A DNA stretch of 64,000 nucleotides from positions 1 through 64,000 of the forward strand of contig NZ_LDOT01000015.1 of the NCBI RefSeq assembly GCF_001029445.1, read 5' to 3'. The DNA comes from Photobacterium aquae (GTDB lineage Bacteria > Pseudomonadota > Gammaproteobacteria > Enterobacterales > Vibrionaceae). Under the pieces are notes generated by a model. The model was not told the DNA's origin. It did no database searches and worked only from the letters and a program-made list of their open reading frames with translations. The stretch's first letter is position 1. Each line of letters opens with the position of its first letter. Of the stretch, positions 8,932-16,586 are shown one piece after another. The translations under genes and the position numbers were made by a program.

Positions 8932-9278
8932 TCAGCACTATATTTGTTGCAACTTTTAGCGTGGGATTAAGCGCAAGTCCATTGAGCACTCAAAGTGATG
9001 AGCAGTTATTTAAAAAATATGCGCTTTCTTCTTGTATTGCGACTTATTACAAGGGCTCCGATGTGGCCAAAGATGCGGTAACGGCAATGCAAGGCTACAG
9101 AGAGTTTTCTAATTTGCCTTTGGATGCATTTTTTGAGCTCAGTGAATTATTGAGCAATGAGAATATTGATTCTTATAAATCAAAAAGTGGTAGTTCAATA
9201 GAATTGGCATATTGTTTAGACTTCGCTAACTCAGAAGAAGTTCATAAGCTATTAACTAAGGCAAAATCAGAGTTATAA
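8913..9278 (+). CDS. tai4: Tai4-family immunity protein to Tae4
   Basis: 121 residues from the ATG at 8913, overlapping the end of the Tae4 frame by 19 bases, with GAAGG upstream. The N-terminus ETRRLVSTIFVATFSVGLSA is a signal peptide, fitting the periplasmic site of action of Tai4, which blocks the Tae4 amidase. The mature part is helical, with FKKYALSSCIATYY and a final Cys in LAYCLDF, as in Tai4 proteins. The assignment rests both on these features and on the position directly after Tae4. The frame is intact, so immunity may persist after toxin loss. Confidence 0.8.
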   Translation: METRRLVSTIFVATFSVGLSASPLSTQSDEQLFKKYALSSCIATYYKGSDVAKDAVTAMQGYREFSNLPLDAFFELSELLSNENIDSYKSKSGSSIELAYCLDFANSEEVHKLLTKAKSEL

Positions 9279-9760
9279 CAAACTACTATGGCGTCAATAG
9301 CTAATTTCTGGCTATGTTTTCGTTCCACATGACGCCATCTCGAAGTATCGCATTTAGGATTACAACCATCTTTCTAACACTCGCAATAATGGCAACTTTT
9401 TTCTGTTTCCCTGCATCTAAAATCGCTGGTAAGTGGCTTTAAAAACAGGGTTATATTGCATCGCAGACCTCATGGCTATGTAGAGTACGGTGCGTACTTG
9501 TGATCGCCCCCCCCTGAATGACTCGCTTACCTTTATAGCACCCATATTCTCGATTGATGGGGGCAACACTAATGAGTGCAGCGACTTTTTCCGATGCCAG
9601 GAACGCGTTGCAGAAGACGATTTTCGTCATAAACAAGATATTCAAACCTTTGTCCTCGTTATAAAAGGCGTTACATATTTGAACGCCATGATCTTGGCGG
9701 TATGGTCAATCTTGGTTAATTCTCGCGCTCAGTAATGAGTGCCACCACAGTTCGTGATAT
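9279..9760 (-). mobile_element. Degenerate ISA-ISB composite remnant
   Basis: Bases 9279 to about 9645 match the 3' part of ISA (TAACAAACTACTATGGCG start, transposase end on the minus strand) with many small indels. The sequence then joins about 100 bases of internal ISB (the AGGCGTTACATATTTG to CGCGCTCAGTAATG segment). It occupies the attC position after the Tae4/Tai4 cassette. No usable reading frame remains. The ISA-then-ISB order is the same as in the intact pair at 4279-6917. Confidence 0.75.
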
Positions 9761-9798
9761 TGTCTGTTGATCGAGATCTTGCCTGTGGATAACGCCGG

Positions 9799-10275
9799 AT
9801 GAACATCAATAAGAGACGAACTATAAACAAGAAAAAACAGACAGATGGCTATAGAAAGCTTTCAGATTATGCTCAATTAAGCTATGAAGCTCGGCATCGC
9901 CTCTTCTATACAAAGCGTACTATAAGGAACGCTAAAGAAGCGCGTATATTGAAGTGGGGGCAAAAAGCGGCAAGCTATAGGCTTCAGCTTATCTATTACA
10001 TTGGGGGCGTCGTTTCTTTCATGACTTGGCCAGCATCAGGTATAGGGTTTGTGACTGTGCTTGGTTACATCGGGTTAGGGTATGTGTTTTACCGTTATAT
10101 ACGTATGACGTGGTCTTATGAGGAACGTATTACTTATGAAAGGGAGTATCCGGTAAAAACAATAACAGAAGTGCATAGAGAATTAGTGCGTGATGGCTTA
10201 ATGACCAGTTTATTTTCTATTGTAATGACACTGATGATGTTTGCTTTGGTTAATGTATGGAAGACGTTGGTATAA
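9799..10275 (+). CDS. Hypothetical inner-membrane protein
   Basis: 158 residues. The first 70 are highly basic (NKRRTINKKK, RTIRNAKEARILKWGQKAAS) and probably cytoplasmic. Hydrophobic segments at about 76-90, 93-112 and 135-156 suggest two or three transmembrane helices. I do not recognise the family. It is the first gene after the main cassette array and has no attC in front. It may belong to the chromosomal backbone. Confidence 0.6.
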   Translation: MNINKRRTINKKKQTDGYRKLSDYAQLSYEARHRLFYTKRTIRNAKEARILKWGQKAASYRLQLIYYIGGVVSFMTWPASGIGFVTVLGYIGLGYVFYRYIRMTWSYEERITYEREYPVKTITEVHRELVRDGLMTSLFSIVMTLMMFALVNVWKTLV

Positions 10276-10521
10276 GCCATAGCCATGCCGCTCTTACCGT
10301 TATCTGCATGACGGATCATTTCACAATTAAACCAGTCAGATCTAGCTAAATGTTCAAGCCACGAATCATTTTTTGTGGCTGATAGAACATTGGTTTTTCA
10401 TATGTTGATGTAAGATTGAGCCAAAATGTCACCGTTATGCTTACTGAGCTTAACGGGGAGATACGGTGGGCGAGAGATGTCGGGCCTATTTTTATTTGAT
10501 GCCAATGTTGATGAGGTTTAA

Positions 10522-11619
10522 ATGGATTATCTTCTGTTGATATTAGGCTTTGTCCTGTTGATTTCAGGGGCAGATGGACTGGTCAAAGGAGCATCTCGGC
10601 TAGCAACTAATTTCGGGATCCCCAGTTTGGTGATTGGGTTGACTGTTGTTGCATTCGGTACAAGTGCCCCAGAATTGGCTGTCAGTATTAACTCGGCGCT
10701 ATCTAACAAAACCGAGCTGGCAATTGCAAACGTCGTGGGTAGTAACATTTTCAATGTGTTGTTTATTCTTGGCTTGGCAGCGGTAATAACACCGTTGAGC
10801 ATATCAAAACAGTTAATACGCCAGGATGTACCTATTATGGTGCTTGTCACGGGGCTGGTTTTTTACATGGCGACGGACGGGCTGCTGAGCGTATGGGATT
10901 GTGGGATTTTGGTTATTCTGCTACTTGTTTATACCGTTTTTCTCTTTGTCCAAGGGAGGCAAGCAGAAGCTCGGGAGAATGATACTAGCGCCGATGAATT
11001 AGCCTCGATAACGACGGGGCGATTTCCAACATGGCAAAATATATTGTGGCTTATTGTTGGTTTCACATTTCTGGTTCTCGGCGCCAACTTACTGGTAGAG
11101 AGTGCGGTGAATATTGCCAGACAACTTGGCGCAAGCGAAGCCGTGATTGGGTTAACTATTTTAGCTGTGGGTACCTCTCTGCCAGAGGTTGTGACATCCA
11201 TAGTGGCAAGCGTTAAAGGCCAGCGAGATATTGCGGTGGGCAATGTTGTTGGGAGTAATACATTTAACTTGTTGGCCGTGCTTGGTATCTCCGGCTTGTT
11301 TAGTGGGCAAGGGCTAACAGGGGATGTACAGCTGGTTGAACAGGATTTGCCCATTATGCTGGCTGTGGCGTTTTTGTGCTTGCCGCTTATGTTTACGGGG
11401 GCGGTGCTCAGCCGTTTAGAGGGCACTCTGTTTTTTGGATTATATCTCTTATATAGCGCTTTTTTGATTGGCAGTGTCAAGGCGGCTAGCTGGTTAGATC
11501 CATTATTGTTTGTAGCCTGGAACGTTATTTTCCCGATCACGCTGGCTGTTGTTGTTGTTACCTTATTGAGGGACTGGTGGGATAAAAAGCATAAAAAGGC
11601 GAACAGTCAGATCCATTGA
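10522..11619 (+). CDS. Calcium/sodium antiporter, YrbG/CaxA-like
   Basis: 365 residues, a Na+/Ca2+ exchanger family protein of the inner membrane. It has the internal repeat typical of the family: the first half carries GTSAPELAVSINSAL with VVGSNIFNVLFILG, the second carries GTSLPEVVTSIVASV with VVGSNTFNLLAVLG. These alpha-repeat motifs form the cation path. About ten transmembrane segments are visible. Length is in the normal range of 320-370 residues. It is followed by an OsmC gene about 130 bases away on the same strand. The substrate is inferred from the family. Confidence 0.93.
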   Translation: MDYLLLILGFVLLISGADGLVKGASRLATNFGIPSLVIGLTVVAFGTSAPELAVSINSALSNKTELAIANVVGSNIFNVLFILGLAAVITPLSISKQLIRQDVPIMVLVTGLVFYMATDGLLSVWDCGILVILLLVYTVFLFVQGRQAEARENDTSADELASITTGRFPTWQNILWLIVGFTFLVLGANLLVESAVNIARQLGASEAVIGLTILAVGTSLPEVVTSIVASVKGQRDIAVGNVVGSNTFNLLAVLGISGLFSGQGLTGDVQLVEQDLPIMLAVAFLCLPLMFTGAVLSRLEGTLFFGLYLLYSAFLIGSVKAASWLDPLLFVAWNVIFPITLAVVVVTLLRDWWDKKHKKANSQIH

Positions 11620-11749
11620 TGATCATTGTGTCGTTTTTTGAGGACGAATAGTGCAAGCGGATACGGGGTTACTGATAGTGGTGACAGAAAAGCGGATGTC
11701 CGTGTAGGTAAGGAAGTAACGAATAAGGTGCAGTGTAGGGTGAGAAATC

Positions 11750-12145
11750 ATGAGTATTAACGTTAAGTGGATTGATAAGTGCCATTTTAAAGCAACAACA
11801 AAAGACGGTTTTAGCGTGGATATTGATGCTGACAATCGTGTCGCGCCATGCCCCACGGAGGCGTTGCTGTATGCATTGGGAGCGTGTAGTGCTACGGATG
11901 TCGTTTTGCTTCTTCAAGAAAAAGGTGCTGAGTTACAGAGCCTGGAAAACAATGTAACCCATACGCTGACAGAGGGTGAGCCGCGATTATATCAATCCGC
12001 CAACCTTCACTTTGTGGTCAAAGGTAAGGGATTCACTGAATCCGATGTACTTGCAGCAGCCGAAGAAGCGATTTCAAAACATTGCCATGTCTGCTTAATG
12101 TTGCAGCCTCAAATAGATATCCGCTGTACGGTTGAAATCATATAG
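11750..12145 (+). CDS. OsmC-family protein (YhfA-like)
   Basis: 131 residues, OsmC/Ohr superfamily. It shows the APCPTEALLYALGACSATDVV helix, split as PTEALLYALGACSATDV, with the first redox Cys, and the later SKHCHVCLML segment with the second Cys position. OsmC-like proteins reduce organic hydroperoxides by paired cysteines; this short variant is closer to YhfA-type members of unknown substrate. It is cytoplasmic. The gene sits 130 bases after the antiporter gene, and GTGTAGGGTGAG precedes the ATG. Confidence 0.9.
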   Translation: MSINVKWIDKCHFKATTKDGFSVDIDADNRVAPCPTEALLYALGACSATDVVLLLQEKGAELQSLENNVTHTLTEGEPRLYQSANLHFVVKGKGFTESDVLAAAEEAISKHCHVCLMLQPQIDIRCTVEII

Positions 12146-12161
12146 GGTGTCGATGTGATTT

Positions 12162-12168
12162 GTTATGC
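12162..12168 (+). other. Possible cassette core site GTTATGC
   Basis: A perfect GTTRRRY match (GTTATGC) 22 bases before the DUF4303-like gene and just after the OsmC stop codon. No attC left arm is visible upstream, so this may be a captured single cassette or chance. Confidence 0.35.
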
Positions 12169-12189
12169 GCTATAGGAGTAAAAAATATA

Positions 12190-12708
12190 ATGGATCAAGT
12201 TAAAAAGGATGAATTGGTAAATGCGTTAGTAAGTGCTGCCATTCCAAGCATTGAAAACTTTTTCAGGAATCATTCTGACGAAAAATTCTTTGGCTTTGCG
12301 GTCGAGATACTTGCCGAGGAAGGTTATTTTCACGTAGGTGCTTGCTCTGAGGAGTCTTTTCAATCAACCATAGATTCCTATTCTAAGCTTGGCGAATCAA
12401 TGGAAGATATCATGGGGGATGAAATTCGTTGGAATAACCAAGAATGGCAATACTTTGATCTAAATTATGATTGTAATATTTGGCAAGAGAAATGGCAGTT
12501 TATGCTGGAGACACTCAATAAATATAAAGAGTATATGGGTAGCTTAACTGATTCGGAGTGGAATTTAGCTCAACGGGATTTTAGTGCATTGTTTCAAAGT
12601 GCCGGTGAGGAGGCTTATCGTCAAATAATTGATTCAGGGGTGCTAAATGGTGTAACAAAAACACATGATTTTAGAACCTGGGTTTTCGAGCATCACGATG
12701 TTTTTTAA
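12190..12708 (+). CDS. DUF4303-like cassette protein
   Basis: 172 residues from the ATG at 12190, with TAGGAGTAAA upstream; the longer frame starting at 12160 lacks this. Acidic soluble protein. The pattern IENFFRNHSDEKFFGFAVEI followed by Trp-rich EIRWNNQEWQYF and NIWQEKWQFM resembles DUF4303, a domain often found near polymorphic-toxin and accessory genes. Its function is unknown. An ISB end remnant follows 30 bases downstream, so it is placed like a cassette gene. Confidence 0.6.
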   Translation: MDQVKKDELVNALVSAAIPSIENFFRNHSDEKFFGFAVEILAEEGYFHVGACSEESFQSTIDSYSKLGESMEDIMGDEIRWNNQEWQYFDLNYDCNIWQEKWQFMLETLNKYKEYMGSLTDSEWNLAQRDFSALFQSAGEEAYRQIIDSGVLNGVTKTHDFRTWVFEHHDVF

Positions 12709-12739
12709 TGAGTATGAAGAATAACTGAGACAGTTATGG

Positions 12740-12942
12740 TTTGTCGTTCAGCCGATTTGATTTTGGCAAAGCGCGTAGAAGCACGAGTGATTACCTTTGC
12801 TATCCTAGCCGTAGATACTAAAGAAGTGTTTAGTAAGATCAATGTTATAGATAGAAATTAATATGGTGGCCCCCGAACGTTTTCTTACTTAGACTCACCA
12901 AGTGTGGCAAAGTTTGGATGAGGGGGAGTCCATGTCATTCGT
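12740..12942 (-). mobile_element. Decayed ISB left-end remnant
   Basis: Matches parts of ISB: AGCCGATTTGATTTT, GGCAAAGCGCGT and GTAGATACTAAAGAAGTGTTT, then a well-kept terminus GAACGTTTTCTTACTTAGAC to GGGGGAGTCCATGTCATTC. Internal pieces are missing and no reading frame remains. It abuts GTTATGA (12943-12949). Confidence 0.8.
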
Positions 12943-13046
12943 TATGACTCAATATGGATATTGGTCGCAATAGAGTGTTATTGTGATTTTTGAGCAGGTT
13001 CGGTTTTGTTATTCTGAGGGAAAATTTCACTATATCTGGCGCTAAA

Positions 13047-13277
13047 ATGCTGAAAACCTACTTGTCTAACACCAAAACTCTTCTGTTCGAGTTCATTAAA
13101 TACTATCTGGCTGCGATATTGGTTATCGGTCTTAATGGTGAGCTATTTAACATAGCCATGAGATATTGGTCAGAAAATCAAATGTCTTTTTATGGTGACG
13201 GCTTGTGGCAAATTACACTGTTTTTAGCATTTTTCGTTACTTGCTATGTAATGTTCAATAAGTACTGTCCTGAATAG
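13047..13277 (+). CDS. Small membrane protein, unknown function
   Basis: About 76 residues from the ATG at 13047. A TTG at 12990 in the same frame would add 19 residues. Two hydrophobic segments are visible (FIKYYLAAILVIGLNG and LWQITLFLAFFVTCYVMF). The gene lies between two ISB end remnants, in cassette position. Neither possible start has a strong ribosome binding site, so the start is uncertain. Confidence 0.5.
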   Translation: MLKTYLSNTKTLLFEFIKYYLAAILVIGLNGELFNIAMRYWSENQMSFYGDGLWQITLFLAFFVTCYVMFNKYCPE

Positions 13278-13289
13278 GCGTAAATTGCG

Positions 13290-13378
13290 TCAAGCGGAAG
13301 TGGTGATATGGATGCGAGTGCCAGCTTCCTAACGTATTCTTACTCAGAGTCATCAAGTGTGGCTGAGTCCATGCCATT
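13290..13378 (-). mobile_element. Short ISB end remnant
   Basis: Keeps only the ISB terminal region in degraded form (CTAACGTATTCTTACTCAGA, GTCATCAAGTGTGGCTGAGT then CCATGCCATTC) and abuts GTTATGT at about 13379. The GGGGGA part of the terminal repeat has been lost. Confidence 0.7.
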
Positions 13379-13405
13379 CGTTATGTACAACATGGAGGTG
13401 TTTAG

Positions 13406-13894
13406 ATGATTAGGAAAGCAAGGCTAAGTGATTGCCTTGATTTAGCAGCTTTGTCACTACAGGTTTGGTTGCATACATATGCAGCCCAAGGGGTGCGTGC
13501 AAAGATTTCGCATTATGCACTGTCGACCTTTACAGAACACCACTTCCAGCAGCTTTTAAACAACCCTACCTGCCAAATATGGGTTTACATACAAGAAGAG
13601 CATCTTGTTGGCTTTATCACTGTTGATTTCGATTCTTCATTTAATAATGAAGATTATGGATATGAAGTCACAACATTATATGTATCTGAGCATTTTCATG
13701 GGCGGGGTGTTGGTAGACAATTGCTTGATAAAATTAAAGTTCAACATGGGGCATCATTTTGGTTGTCCACTTGGGTCAAGAACCGCAAAGCTATCGATTT
13801 TTATCGAAACCTAGGTTTCAAACTTGTTGGAAAATTAAATTTTGAGCTTGAGGGAGAGTTGCATGAAAATCATGTGTTTTCATACACAAGTTGA
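13406..13894 (+). CDS. GNAT-family N-acetyltransferase
   Basis: 162 residues covering the whole GNAT fold: an N-terminal IRKARLSDCLDLAAL, the strand EVTTLYVSEHFHGRGVGRQL, split as VTTLYVS then HGRGVGRQLL with the acetyl-CoA pyrophosphate loop (R/Q-x-x-G-x-G/A type), and a late NRKAIDFYRNLGFKLVG. It transfers an acetyl group to an unknown small amine or protein. TGGAGGTGTTTAG precedes the ATG. GNATs are among the most frequent integron cassette cargos. An ISB remnant and GTTATGT lie just upstream. Confidence 0.9.
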   Translation: MIRKARLSDCLDLAALSLQVWLHTYAAQGVRAKISHYALSTFTEHHFQQLLNNPTCQIWVYIQEEHLVGFITVDFDSSFNNEDYGYEVTTLYVSEHFHGRGVGRQLLDKIKVQHGASFWLSTWVKNRKAIDFYRNLGFKLVGKLNFELEGELHENHVFSYTS

Positions 13895-14134
13895 ACTGGT
13901 GTATGTGACTGCATAATGAAGTTGTAATTAGAAAATCAAAATAATAAAAAATCATATCATCTTTAAATTCATGATATTAATAAATTATTAAACCATCAGC
14001 CACCTTTATAACAGATATAAAGAAGTAATTACCATCAGGGCTGTCGGGGATTGGGATAAATCCACTTGATATATTATAATGGGAAGTCTCACAGCTTCAA
14101 TGAGTAGAAAATTTGCAAATGTTGCAAAAAGCTT

Positions 14135-14313
14135 AGAGCTTGATATTGTTTATGGATCAATATCTTGCTTTTAGGGTTTTTACAATAGATACTGGCCTAT
14201 GTCTAGCAATATCAATGTTATAAGAAGAGTGATATAGCGCCTCTAATGTATTCTTACCCAGATTCATAAGGGGTGACAGAGTATGGAAGATAAAGAAAGT
14301 CCATATCATATGT
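14135..14313 (-). mobile_element. Very degenerate ISB end remnant
   Basis: Weak but collinear match to the ISB end: ATATTGTTTATGGATCA, AGCAATATCAATGTTATAAG, GCGCCTCTAATGTATTCTTA, then AAAGTCCATATCATATGTTA. It is the most decayed of the copies. The rest of 13895-14346 holds no gene that I can support; it is AT-rich spacer. Confidence 0.55.
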
Positions 14314-14346
14314 TAGAGACGCGATAGAATAAATATTGGAGGAAAA

Positions 14347-14901
14347 TTGAAGATTAGAACAAGAGATGACCTTATCGATTTTGTGAACCACGGAAATAAG
14401 GTGGAATATATCTTTTTCTGGGGGCACCAAGAAAAAGACAGCCAGATAACAAAGAGCTGTTTTAGCCAGTGGTATGATTCGAAGTTTGAAGAAGATGGCA
14501 ATGAATTTATCTCGGCTGAGCATTACATGATGTATCACAAGGCTAAGTTGTTTGGTGATAAGAAAGCATGTGAAAAAGTTCTTTGTGCTAGTAATCCGAG
14601 AGAAGCTAAAGCTGTTGGTCGAGAAGTAATAGGTTTCGAAGAAAAAGTATGGAATGAGAAGCGATTCGAGATTGTAGTCAATGCTAATTTAGCAAAGTTC
14701 ACTCAAAACTCAGAACTAAAGGCATTTTTGCTAAATACTGGTAATCGAATCTTAGTTGAAGCTAGTCCAGTAGATAAAATATGGGGCATTGGTTTAGCTC
14801 AAGATAATCCAGCATCAGAAATGCCAAATACATGGACAGGTCTTAATCTTTTAGGGTTTGCTCTCATGGAGGTGAGAGATATGATTAAGCATCATAATTA
14901 G
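14347..14901 (+). CDS. NADAR-family protein (RibX/YbiA-like)
   Basis: 184 residues from a TTG with GGAGG at 14338-14342. NADAR/DUF1768 motifs are clear: IFFWGHQEK, CFSQWYDSKFEEDGNEFISA with EHYMMYHKAKLFGD, ILVEASPVDKIWGIG and NTWTGLNLLGFALM. Members act on ADP-ribose derivatives; YbiA-type enzymes cleave N-glycosidic bonds, and NADAR proteins paired with DarT-like toxins reverse ADP-ribosylation of guanine. No toxin gene is adjacent, so the substrate here is unknown. The gene lies after a decayed ISB end, in the second cassette-like block. Confidence 0.9.
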   Translation: MKIRTRDDLIDFVNHGNKVEYIFFWGHQEKDSQITKSCFSQWYDSKFEEDGNEFISAEHYMMYHKAKLFGDKKACEKVLCASNPREAKAVGREVIGFEEKVWNEKRFEIVVNANLAKFTQNSELKAFLLNTGNRILVEASPVDKIWGIGLAQDNPASEMPNTWTGLNLLGFALMEVRDMIKHHN

Positions 14902-14944
14902 AATGAAATAGTGAAATTTTAAATAATAATACAAGGAGTGTTAT

Positions 14945-15298
14945 ATGAAATCTGAACTTTGGTATGATTGTCCAAAATGTAATAATCATAGAGAGTTAAA
15001 AATCAAACAAGTTATAACGTTAGAAAAGTTTAATAAAGTTATTTGTTCATCATGTGGGGAAAATTTGTTATTAGATGATGAAGGTATTCAAATAGCACAA
15101 AAACGTTATAAAGATTTTGAAAGTTTATTACCATATCAATTAGGTTTTTCAAGTGTAATATTAACATCTACACTAATGCACTTTTCAGGTCTTATGCCAA
15201 CGGAAGGTTTATTTTCTGGTTGTTTTATTGGGGTTTGTATATTTTTGAAGCTAATTTTAATTAAATTCAATGGATTGAATTTAACTTTTAAGCATTAA
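14945..15298 (+). CDS. Zinc-ribbon membrane protein, unknown function
   Basis: 117 residues with a typical AAGGAGTGTTAT ribosome site. The first 45 residues hold a zinc ribbon: CPKC (residues 9-12) and CSSC (34-37). The second half has two hydrophobic segments (LGFSSVILTSTLMHFSGL and FSGCFIGVCIFLKLIL). Strongly AT-rich, unlike the backbone genes, suggesting transfer. No family recognised. Confidence 0.65.
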   Translation: MKSELWYDCPKCNNHRELKIKQVITLEKFNKVICSSCGENLLLDDEGIQIAQKRYKDFESLLPYQLGFSSVILTSTLMHFSGLMPTEGLFSGCFIGVCIFLKLILIKFNGLNLTFKH

Positions 15299-15327
15299 TT
15301 AAAGCATTAATGTCAATGTGAAGTTGT

Positions 15328-15338
15328 GGGGGGGGGGG
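15328..15338 (+). repeat. Homopolymer tract of 11 G
   Basis: A run of eleven G in otherwise AT-rich DNA, 72 bases before the membrane-protein gene at 15411. Such tracts can slip during replication. Here it lies outside coding sequence, where it could alter promoter spacing, or it may be a sequencing-sensitive artefact. Confidence 0.8.
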
Positions 15339-15410
15339 TAATAGTCTTGGTTATTCGGTAGACGAGATGAATTATGCGATATTATAGCAAGTGATTATGA
15401 AGGCCTTGAA

Positions 15411-15755
15411 ATGAAAATGTTTATACTAAATGTTTGGTTTTTTGTAGTCTTCATTCTCTCTTTTGGGATTGTATATGATCCTCAAGGTCCTGATGCAGTT
15501 ATTCTAATATGCATAATTAATGTTTTATTTGGTTTTGAGTTGCAGACCAGTAAAACAAAAGTCAACAAAATGTCTAGAAGAAAAATAGCATTATCACTTT
15601 TAATTGTTATGATAACAGTATCCTTTTTGTTTGTTTTATCCGTTTTTCTTGAACATGCATTTAATGCTGATATTGGAATGAGATTAGTTGGATGTCTCTA
15701 TCTAACTATGGCCGTTTATATTTATATCAAAGGATTTATAGCGCTGCGAACATAA
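15411..15755 (+). CDS. Small integral membrane protein
   Basis: 114 residues with about four hydrophobic segments (ILNVWFFVVFILSFGIVY, VILICIINVLFGFEL, IALSLLIVMITVSFLFVL and LVGCLYLTMAVYIYI). AT-rich. The ribosome site is weak. No family recognised. It lies in the cassette-like block between a zinc-ribbon protein and a GNAT. Confidence 0.55.
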   Translation: MKMFILNVWFFVVFILSFGIVYDPQGPDAVILICIINVLFGFELQTSKTKVNKMSRRKIALSLLIVMITVSFLFVLSVFLEHAFNADIGMRLVGCLYLTMAVYIYIKGFIALRT

Positions 15756-15855
15756 TAGGATGGGTTTATGAATAAGTTAGAATTGAAAATATTTATACCA
15801 CTTACTTAGCATCTGTTTTAGTATGAAGACTATAGAGAACGGAGTTAATCTACAG

Positions 15856-16386
15856 ATGAATACGATAGTTGTCCGTAGGGCTGAATTTGAAGATATTACA
15901 AATATAAATCAGATTGAAAAACGTGCTGGAAATGCTTTCTCATCGATGCCCATGGATTTTTTATGCTCTTTGCCTCAAGAAATACCATTGCATAGTTACG
16001 GGTTTTATGAAAAAAAGATTCGTTCAAATGAACTTTTTGTTGCCGAGATTGAAAATAAAGTTGTTGGCTTTATATGTATAAGCAACATAAACGAAGAATC
16101 GGCGATTCATGTTTCAGAGTTTGCGGTCGATTATACATATCAAAAACGAAGGATCGGATTTCAGTTAATAAACGTTGTTATTGAACTAGCCAAGAAAAAG
16201 CATAAGAGTATTACTTTAACTACTTTTTCTAATGTTCCGTGGAATGCTCCATTTTACGAAAAGCTAGGGTTCGTAACAATAGATAAGAGTCAACTGAATG
16301 AACGTCTTGTTCTATTATTAGCTCAAGAATCTGAAATGGGCCTACCCAAAGAGTATCGTTGTGCTATGCGTTTATGGGTTAGCTAG
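15856..16386 (+). CDS. GNAT-family N-acetyltransferase
   Basis: 176 residues from the ATG at 15856, which has ACGGAG 12 bases upstream and gives a canonical GNAT start (NTIVVRRAEFEDITNINQIE). An in-frame ATG at 15823 would add 11 residues. The acetyl-CoA site is in VSEFAVDYTYQKRRIGFQLI, split as EFAVDYTYQKRRIG. The late NVPWNAPFYEKLGFV motif is typical. Substrate unknown. This is the last AT-rich accessory gene before the efflux operon. Confidence 0.85.
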   Translation: MNTIVVRRAEFEDITNINQIEKRAGNAFSSMPMDFLCSLPQEIPLHSYGFYEKKIRSNELFVAEIENKVVGFICISNINEESAIHVSEFAVDYTYQKRRIGFQLINVVIELAKKKHKSITLTTFSNVPWNAPFYEKLGFVTIDKSQLNERLVLLLAQESEMGLPKEYRCAMRLWVS

Positions 16387-16557
16387 ATGCACAATGATGA
16401 ATAATGACTTACAGTATGGGCAAGAACTGGCTGGGTAGTGTGATCGACGCATTACGTATGTGTCAGTTGTTCATGATAAAGCCACTGGCTTGAGCACTTA
16501 ACGCACAGCTCAAAACAGCAAATAGGGACACTTTTTCCTGCCAACAATTAGCGATAC

Positions 16558-16583
16558 TGACTCCATATTCAAATATGGGGTCA
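16558..16583. promoter_or_regulatory. Operator-like palindrome before the efflux operon
   Basis: Arms TGACTCCATATT (16558-16569) and AATATGGGGTCA (16572-16583) form an inverted repeat with one mismatch in twelve and a 2-base centre. It ends 3 bases before the preferred start codon (16587) and covers the alternative ATG at 16575. The position suggests a regulator site for the operon. The binding protein is unknown; the AraC-type regulator at 21793 is one candidate. Confidence 0.45.
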
Positions 16584-16586
16584 ATA

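Noticed and set aside
9784..9792. TGTGGATAA, a perfect DnaA-box complement (TTATCCACA) at the end of the cassette array
   Set aside because: A single 9-base match is expected about once by chance in a window this size, and no cluster of boxes or AT-rich unwinding element is present.
10434..10458. CCGTTA...TAACGG inverted repeat upstream of the antiporter, looks like a cassette core pair
   Set aside because: Arms of only six bases with a 13-base loop and no other attC features; probably chance.
10929..11540. Long minus-strand frame inside the antiporter gene
   Set aside because: Shadow of the plus-strand antiporter gene, which has clear family motifs.
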